Shown: positions 59,097-64,000 of the stretch, one piece after another | How the letters are laid out: each line of letters starts with the position of its first letter | How positions within the stretch are numbered: position 1 is the stretch's first letter | NCBI GenBank assembly: GCA_013288145.1 | Contig: JABDCJ010000006.1 | Coordinates: 16,964 to 80,963 of the forward strand | Source of the DNA: Nitrososphaerota archaeon | GTDB lineage: Archaea; Thermoproteota; Nitrososphaeria; Nitrososphaerales; CADDZS01 | DNA length: 64,000 bases | Reading direction: 5' to 3' | Made by a program: the position numbers and the translations under genes | Notes under the pieces: generated by a model | Databases searched by the model: none | Told to the model about the DNA's origin: nothing | The model's input: only the letters and a program-made list of their open reading frames with translations

Positions 59097-59645
59097 TTAG
59101 GCGCCCGCTGCATCATCTTCGCGAAGATCTGCAAGCGCCCTAGAAACAAGCTCGTAGTGTTTTACAATAGATTCCACACCCTTGAAATTCTTCGAATCTC
59201 TGTGCGGCGGCTGCCATAAATATATCAAATTCCCGTCAGGATCGGAAAACCAAACCGCTTTGCCAGAAGAATCCTCGTATACCTTTCTTGATTTGAATTT
59301 CACGCCCCGTTTTGTCAAGTCTGCGTAAACAGCGTCAATCGCGTTCTCTACGACAAAAACGAGATGTCTACTCGAGGGCGTGGACGAGATTGCTTTCCCG
59401 TTATCCGAAGATTTGGATGTCTCCTGTTGAGAAAGTGTTAGTCTTATGTTACCCAAGTCGAAGTGGATATCTTTAGAGTCATCCTCCTTCCTAGATCCGG
59501 GTGATCCTTCCTCTTCAATCTCTCGAAAACCCATGACTTCCTTGTAAAAACGCCGACTACCATCAATATCCTTGCAGGATATCTCAATTGCAGCCAGCGG
59601 AAGCTGTCCTATCAACGACATTCGAATTATCTCTTTGGTAGCCAA
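59097..59645 (-). CDS. VOC-fold glyoxalase/dioxygenase-like protein
   Basis: The 182-residue protein has a VOC domain from about residue 15: LAAIEISCKDIDGSRRFYKE, VMGFREIEEEG, HLVFVVENAIDAVYADLTKR and AVWFSDPDGNLIYLW. The acidic C-terminus is helical. An internal Met (residue 9) is an alternative start. It converges on the ABC-2 permease gene with only three bases between them. Substrate unknown; a third VOC protein in 7 kb suggests local handling of reactive or antibiotic-like compounds, by inference. Confidence 0.83.
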   Translation of the reverse strand: MATKEIIRMSLIGQLPLAAIEISCKDIDGSRRFYKEVMGFREIEEEGSPGSRKEDDSKDIHFDLGNIRLTLSQQETSKSSDNGKAISSTPSSRHLVFVVENAIDAVYADLTKRGVKFKSRKVYEDSSGKAVWFSDPDGNLIYLWQPPHRDSKNFKGVESIVKHYELVSRALADLREDDAAGA

Positions 59646-59799
59646 ATATCGGACATCGCCCAGTTACTCAGAAAAACTGCCGTCCGCCCCAAATGGTTGT
59701 ATTTCGTCTGAATTAAAGTTGATGGGCTTTGGCCTAAAATTGCAGAAAAATTTCAATAGAATTCTCTCCTACTGGAGATTTTTTCGCAGGATTAAGGGC

Positions 59800-61176
59800 C
59801 TAGACTCGGGCCTGAACGACCTTTGGGTGCTGTTCAAATCTGGAAAGACTGGCGGTCAGAAGCGCAGCCAATGCGAGAAAAAAAGCCGCAACCATGAACG
59901 TCACATAATACCCGAGATAAATTGAGGTGAACCCAGATATCAAAGATCCGAGCATCGTCGCAACCCCAACTAGTGCGCTATAAACTCCGAGAGAGGAACC
60001 GTGACCCTTTGATCCAAGCGAGTGAAACACCATCGTACTAGATGAGGTGTAATAGATAGCGTACGCAATACCCGCTGCAATTGGATAGAAAATTATTGAA
60101 GGCACTACATACCAGATTCCGGAAACGAGATAAACGGAAATTCCCATGGAGGCATAGCAGACTGACCTTAGAACTAGTCCACCCACTGAGGTTTTCACTA
60201 GTGTTCGCCTCGCGATGTAGGGCGCCGCATACCTGAATGAAATGACTTGGACAATCATCGCCACGAGATAGACCGCGTAAATCTCACTTTGGCTGAGACC
60301 GTTTCGTGACATTGATGGCGTGAGTGAAGTGTTGAATATCCCTCCGGCGATGTTGAATGCTACAATTGACAAGTAAAGTATTGGAACTTGACTAGTCAGC
60401 TCATGCTGCAACCCACCAAACACGCGTTTGAAATCATGGACTCGAGGAACGTGCAGAAACATTAGCGGAAGCGCGAGAAGTCTATGCGAGAAACTTGGTT
60501 TTTGCATCACGATCATCTGTCGCTCAAAAACAAAACTCGGCTCTTGCAGCAACCAAACAGCTAGAACCGAGGAGGCAAGGCACAATGCGGAGAGTGGGAT
60601 AACAAGCCACTGGAAGGGCAGAAAAGCCACCCAGACCAGACTTAGCAACAATCCGAAAACATTGCCGATCGTCCCGATCATCGAAAATTTTGCGAAAGCC
60701 GAAGCCCAGCTATTCTTTGGCTGAGTTTCCATGATGAGTAGATTGTACGGAGTAGCTGATGCTGTCGCAAAAAGCCCAAAAATAGCGTAAAGAAGACCAA
60801 ATCCAAAAACCGATTGAGTGAAGAAGAGCCCCGCAAGATCAACGCCGACAAGAAGGAAGCTTGAAGCTATGATTGGTTTACGTCTATGCACCCGATCAGT
60901 TGCAAACCCCCAAAGCATGGCCGCGGGAATGGTGATGCCATTGTATATCGTTGTAATGAGACTGATGTAAACGGTCCCAGTTGTTGATCCGTAATACTGG
61001 AGGAGTGCAATTTGAATGTAGGTGGACAGGGGTCCAAAAGCGACGTTAAACGGGAGCGCGCTATAAAACCAGCTTACCTTTTTTCTGGCAGCATTCGAAG
61101 CATTCTTTTTTGCGTCGCGCTTACGCACAGTCGGTTCATCAGAAACACTTGGTACAGTAGTTGCGGAGTCAGTCAA
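59800..61176 (-). CDS. Major facilitator superfamily transporter
   Basis: The 458-residue protein has 12 predicted membrane helices with a long basic N-terminus (about 1-35) and a long loop between helices 6 and 7 (about 215-255). The loop after helix 2 reads GFATDRVHRRKPIIASSFLL, the MFS motif A region (GxxxDRxxRR). The second half begins near LTSQVPILYLSIVAFNIAGG. Substrate unknown; efflux of drugs or sugar uptake are both possible. Transcribed alone. Confidence 0.88.
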   Translation of the reverse strand: MTDSATTVPSVSDEPTVRKRDAKKNASNAARKKVSWFYSALPFNVAFGPLSTYIQIALLQYYGSTTGTVYISLITTIYNGITIPAAMLWGFATDRVHRRKPIIASSFLLVGVDLAGLFFTQSVFGFGLLYAIFGLFATASATPYNLLIMETQPKNSWASAFAKFSMIGTIGNVFGLLLSLVWVAFLPFQWLVIPLSALCLASSVLAVWLLQEPSFVFERQMIVMQKPSFSHRLLALPLMFLHVPRVHDFKRVFGGLQHELTSQVPILYLSIVAFNIAGGIFNTSLTPSMSRNGLSQSEIYAVYLVAMIVQVISFRYAAPYIARRTLVKTSVGGLVLRSVCYASMGISVYLVSGIWYVVPSIIFYPIAAGIAYAIYYTSSSTMVFHSLGSKGHGSSLGVYSALVGVATMLGSLISGFTSIYLGYYVTFMVAAFFLALAALLTASLSRFEQHPKVVQARV

Positions 61177-61357
61177 TTCTGATAAACCGGCAGTTCGGCC
61201 AATTCAGGCCACTTTCCCGGGTATTAGATTATTTTGGCCTGAATCCGGAGAACTAGAGAAGTCAATTGAGATAAGATCTCAAAGAGATCACGAGAATCAT
61301 CACTCCGCGATTCGATCCAAAATATGTGACTAAAAGCAAGATTTCTCACATGTCGCG

Positions 61358-61831
61358 TTAAATAGGTCCTCTCAGCCAAGCTCTAAGGGCCTCATACCAG
61401 AAAAGAGCACTCGCGAGAATGAGCATCAATACAAAAAAAATATCGAGCTCGCTAAATGTCCTCTCAACCACAATCACCCCAAAAAATCCCGAGACAATGG
61501 TGAAAAATACCGCGTAGAAAATGAATCTCGGAACTATCAGCGTACCAAATTTCAAAAAGTCTTTCAGTACATCGACCCTGATCTGATCCGCCACAAAGTA
61601 TTCACCTCCCTTTTCAGTCAACAAACCCAGATCCACAAGTTTGCTCAAATGGTACTGAGCAAGAGATGAACTGGAAAGGTGAAGTTCTCTCTGTACTTCG
61701 CGAACTCCACTTTTCTTGTGAGTTACTACGTAGATGTACGTCCGGAGGGTATTGCCTTTGAGCTGGGACTCAGCTATTACTTTCTTCTCTGCATCTATGT
61801 TTCGTTCTTTTGACAAAAGAAAAAGAGGCAC
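61358..61831 (-). CDS. Membrane-bound winged-helix protein
   Basis: The 157-residue protein has a winged helix at about 28-88 (TYIYVVTHKKSGVREVQREL, then SLAQYHLSKLVDLGLLTEKG), followed by two membrane helices (about 100-122 and 128-148). The same arrangement occurs in archaeal membrane-tethered regulators of the ArsR/MarR type, which may sense the membrane state. Target genes unknown. A 600-base region without genes lies upstream. Confidence 0.78.
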   Translation of the reverse strand: MPLFLLSKERNIDAEKKVIAESQLKGNTLRTYIYVVTHKKSGVREVQRELHLSSSSLAQYHLSKLVDLGLLTEKGGEYFVADQIRVDVLKDFLKFGTLIVPRFIFYAVFFTIVSGFFGVIVVERTFSELDIFFVLMLILASALFWYEALRAWLRGPI

Positions 61832-62438
61832 TTCCCGCTATTTCTGGGGCTTCCCAGCTTTCGGGTTTCAGACACGCTCGTCTGACTGAATGTATATTCG
61901 TATCGATTTATTTTGCGCTCGGATTTCAGATACGGTACAATAATCCTTGTCGGTTTTGATTTCTTGACCTGAACTTCGACAAGGAATCATTAGTTCAAGT
62001 AAAGTAGGCTTGAAAAAGTTATGCTCGGAAGATTATCGAGGGATTCCTCTCAAATTGGACAACACTCGACGTACAAGAAATACCTCGAGAATCGAAGAGT
62101 GATTTAATCGATTATTTCTCTAACTGATTCGCGCATCTAATGGGCGTTTAGACAGTAAAGAAACTTAGCCTTGGTAGAATCCGTAAAATTCAGGATCGAA
62201 GCCGTTGTAGACTTTTCGAGGTTTCTTTTGTCGAATTCGCACTCGCTGAATCCTGTCTTTGATATTCGGCATTCGCTATACCCAAGGCCATCTTTGCGGC
62301 GGCTATTTAATCTTCAACCGAACCATAAGACCGCTTCTGCAACTGTCGAATCGCAGTTCAAATCGTATTTATCTTGCTATTCCAGAATTGAAAAGTCAAA
62401 TGAAAATTTGATCGAATCATCTCGAGGAGTTGTGGACA
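61832..62438. other. Long intergenic region with an inverted repeat
   Basis: No convincing gene is seen. A 95-codon plus-strand frame (62171-62458) and a 28-codon frame (62021-62107) have no support. An inverted repeat with nine-base arms, TCCTTGTCG (61944-61952) and CGACAAGGA (61977-61985), stands about 115 bases before the winged-helix gene and may be an operator or a hairpin. Confidence 0.4.
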
Positions 62439-62759
62439 TTAGCTCGTCTCAATTATAATAGTCGCGCTCACCCACAAAAGCAGAGTGCCAGCGATCAATA
62501 GATAACCTGACAGATGCGACATCACTCTTTTCCTGGAATCTTCCCTGTTGATGAGAGCCGCGATTCCACTGATCAGAGCCAGCTCAAGCAGGAGCAATTG
62601 CGAGTCAAGAAGGATTTTCAAATATGCTGTCCCAACTAGCGCAGAGTTTGTCGCACCGAGGACCGTGAGAAGCGTGAGAATCGTAGCCGAGGCGCCAGCG
62701 ACGCCCGCGGCTAAGACGTCATAATGGGGTTCGTGAACTGAAGTGGTCTGCAACTGCAT
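62439..62759 (-). CDS. Small membrane protein of unknown function
   Basis: The 106-residue protein has three membrane helices (about 16-36, 45-65 and 82-103), short loops and one basic loop (NREDSRKRVMSHLSG). No family is recognised. It lies downstream of the 63010 and 62784 frames on the same strand and may be co-transcribed with them. The even distribution of hydrophobic segments supports a real gene. Confidence 0.55.
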   Translation of the reverse strand: MQLQTTSVHEPHYDVLAAGVAGASATILTLLTVLGATNSALVGTAYLKILLDSQLLLLELALISGIAALINREDSRKRVMSHLSGYLLIAGTLLLWVSATIIIETS

Positions 62760-62783
62760 CCGCCAGAATTCAACCGGTTCTGC

Positions 62784-63020
62784 CTAAAGAATTTCGGGAA
62801 AGATTGATTTTTCGAAATTGACATACTTTTTGCTCGAAAATATTTCCTGCGCATGAGAATAACCAAGTCGTGAGTAAAATCGCTCTATTTTTGCCGGTCG
62901 TTGTGAGTCAAGAGCGATGTTGAGGCAATGAAATCCCTCAAAAAGACTCCCTGTTAAAAACGTGGTATATTTGACTCCCTGTAATTTTACGCCAAGAATC
63001 TCGCGGCCCTCAGTCTTCAT
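62784..63020 (-). CDS. Possible small protein, unknown
   Basis: The 78-residue frame starts with an ATG that overlaps the end of the upstream gene by 11 bases, a common operon arrangement. Composition is plausible, with VKYTTFLTGSLFEGFHCLNI and a C-terminal helix (KIERFYSRLGYSHAQEIF) that faintly recalls the end of an acetyltransferase fold. No function can be given, and it could be chance. Confidence 0.35.
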   Translation of the reverse strand: MKTEGREILGVKLQGVKYTTFLTGSLFEGFHCLNIALDSQRPAKIERFYSRLGYSHAQEIFSSKKYVNFEKSIFPEIL

Positions 63021-63435
63021 CGTTCAACATTGATATCTTACGCATGGCCACCTTTATTGTCAAGACGAGGTTACCGGACTCAACCGGGTCAAGTTCAAAA
63101 CGCTTTTTGATTTCCTGTGTGATTGCACGCTCAATAGCCCAAGCTCCAATTCCGAATGTGTCCTCGATTGATTTCAAAAAACCCTCTGGATCCCTGAGTA
63201 TTCCCTTGTCGCTTGTGCCGTTCTCTTTCATCTTGCTTATGAGAAGCATTCGCCAGTAAACTTTTCGCTGATCGTCTCGTCCAAGAACACCGAGTCCCTC
63301 GTCTATGCACTCGATCAGAGTCATCTCGTCCATAGTAGATACTAGAGTACGAGCTCTGGGTTTCATTTCGGAATCTGAACTCAAGTGTGGATGAACGCTC
63401 GATTGCCAGCCTAAGTCTGTTACTCGATAGATCAA
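63010..63435 (-). CDS. Helical protein of unknown function
   Basis: The 141-residue frame starts at TTG, but the only A/T box (near 63450) suggests starting at a downstream ATG, at 63367 or 63333. The conserved-looking part is helical: TLIECIDEGLGVLGRDDQRK, VYWRMLLISKMKENG, and TFGIGAWAIERAITQEIKKR with an acidic end. Similar proteins occur, from memory, in Nitrososphaeria, but the role is unknown. Confidence 0.6.
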   Translation of the reverse strand: MIYRVTDLGWQSSVHPHLSSDSEMKPRARTLVSTMDEMTLIECIDEGLGVLGRDDQRKVYWRMLLISKMKENGTSDKGILRDPEGFLKSIEDTFGIGAWAIERAITQEIKKRFELDPVESGNLVLTIKVAMRKISMLNDED

Positions 63436-63639
63436 ATTATGCGGTTTATTGCGTTACGGAGCGACAATCTATGTCATAAATCCCGGAATAATTCAACCAG
63501 CGATTATTTTTGAAACGAAGAAAAACCTCATCAAGGGAAAAAGAAGAGAACAATGAGTTTGCAATGAGAGGTAGATCCGGGGCTTCAACTATTCTCGAGA
63601 CAGTCGAGCCTTGACTAAATAAAAAATGTTAAGCAGTTG

Positions 63640-63906
63640 TCACGGGTACAGTGAGTAGCCCTTTATCTCTTCTTTTATCTGCTGAAGCTCCTTCTCGCTA
63701 AATGGGTTGTATCTTCTTCTGGGCGGAGCAACTTTTTCCAGCTGCGTAACAAATTCATCAAGCATTGTCGACACGTAGGAATCTATCGAATCGTACTGAC
63801 CATAAGGCGCGATTTTTCGAATCCTTCCTGCAAGAGCTTTCGGAATCTGTACCTCCTGAATATTTTCAAGGACTGCTTGTGACGACAAAATTTCACGCAA
63901 TCCCAT
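63640..63906 (-). CDS. Ribbon-helix-helix-like DNA-binding protein (second copy)
   Basis: The 88-residue protein has a strand-helix-helix pattern (VQIPKALAGRIRKIAPYGQY, then SIDSYVSTMLDEFVTQLEK) and a tail PFSEKELQQIKEEIKGYSLY that parallels the tail of the RHH protein at 37015 (PFTSTDVEEIKARLKALGYL). It is probably a paralogous CopG-like regulator. GGCTTAAATC near 63923-63932 on this strand may be the TATA box. No operon partner is visible downstream. Confidence 0.7.
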   Translation of the reverse strand: MGLREILSSQAVLENIQEVQIPKALAGRIRKIAPYGQYDSIDSYVSTMLDEFVTQLEKVAPPRRRYNPFSEKELQQIKEEIKGYSLYP

Positions 63907-63909
63907 GCT

Positions 63910-64000
63910 ATGTCAAAACCCGATTTAAGCCCTAGGAACGAGCCGTACGTACCCAGCATCTATTTTGAGAAGCACGTAGAGACTCAGAAGAGAATAGACT
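63910..64000 (+). CDS. Possible start of a gene running off the window (partial)
   Basis: An ATG at 63910 opens a frame without stops to the end of the window (30 codons): MSKPDLSPRNEPYVPSIYFE, followed by a charged helix start. Composition is protein-like. The start is only four bases from the divergent RHH start, leaving no room for separate promoters, which argues against it. Confidence 0.3.
   Translation, partial: MSKPDLSPRNEPYVPSIYFEKHVETQKRID

Noticed and set aside
62171..62458. 95-codon plus-strand frame
   Set aside because: Low-complexity Ser-rich composition, no homology and overlap with the end of the membrane protein at 62439.
1..64000. CRISPR array, rRNA, tRNA, IS element or replication origin
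   Set aside because: No regularly spaced repeats, no rRNA-like stretches, no tRNA cloverleaf, no transposase and no Orc/Cdc6 gene or origin-type repeat cluster was recognised by reading.

Overview
The window looks archaeal. Genes begin at ATG, TTG or GTG, mostly without a Shine-Dalgarno sequence and often 10-40 bases after an A/T-rich TATA-like box. Typical archaeal families are present: TrmB regulator, pyruvoyl arginine decarboxylase, Tfx regulator, phosphosulfolactate synthase, Y-family polymerase of Dpo4 type, Wtp-type tungstate/molybdate transporter and a Sulfolobus-like 2-keto-3-deoxy-pentonate dehydratase. A small protein at 56060-56464 and the ribbon-helix-helix proteins recall Nitrososphaeria (Thaumarchaeota). 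My best guess is a heterotrophic, non-ammonia-oxidising member of that lineage or a close Thermoproteota relative. This is inference from remembered families, not from a search. No rRNA, tRNA, CRISPR array, insertion sequence or replication origin was recognised.

Region 1 (1-8.4 kb): the end of an unknown gene, a TrmB-type regulator, a pair of M16 peptidase subunits (one active, one lacking the zinc motif), pyruvoyl arginine decarboxylase (polyamine synthesis), a membrane protein with a palindromic operator candidate, a possible 36-residue zinc finger, an HSL-type esterase, an aldose-epimerase-like protein and a methyltransferase. Region 2 (8.4-24.8 kb) is a sugar-acid and aldehyde catabolic island: two RidA proteins, two Gfo/Idh/MocA dehydrogenases, a SelA/DgaE-like PLP enzyme, KDG kinase, an old-yellow-enzyme fusion with an altered iron-sulfur site, a lone molybdenum hydroxylase large subunit, a TIM-barrel isomerase, an HpcH/HpaI aldolase, a 2-keto-3-deoxy-pentonate dehydratase and a DAO-type oxidoreductase. 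It also holds a frameshifted VapB antitoxin relic and the first copy of a dispersed structured repeat.

Region 3 (24.9-33.7 kb): an anchored solute-binding protein, threonine synthase, MscL, several membrane proteins and an APC permease. Region 4 (33.8-38.9 kb): a probable sulfate-activation operon (RHH regulator, ATP sulfurylase, an alkaline-phosphatase-superfamily phosphodiesterase, APS kinase), then a phosphosulfolactate-synthase domain fused to a winged helix, then a 43-residue B-box-like zinc protein. Region 5 (39.4-44.6 kb): a small zinc protein, a two-gene coiled-coil operon, the second, larger copy of the repeat, and an anchored DUF4382 protein.

Region 6 (44.6-49.4 kb) is the most coherent functional block: a molybdate/tungstate ABC transporter split around a promoter carrying a perfect 20-base palindrome, a Tfx regulator behind it, then a MoaD-like ubiquitin-fold protein whose di-glycine is followed by Cys-Tyr-Ala, overlapping an Asp-box beta-propeller protein. 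The transporter could feed the molybdenum hydroxylase of region 2. Region 7 (49.4-64 kb): TatC, two DUF72 proteins (one frameshifted), a DNA polymerase IV whose first catalytic segment lies in a broken frame, three VOC-fold proteins, an ABC-2 exporter, an MFS carrier, a membrane-bound winged-helix protein and a second RHH protein. Two apparent frameshifts sit in short homopolymers near gene starts, so assembly error must be excluded before reading them as decay.
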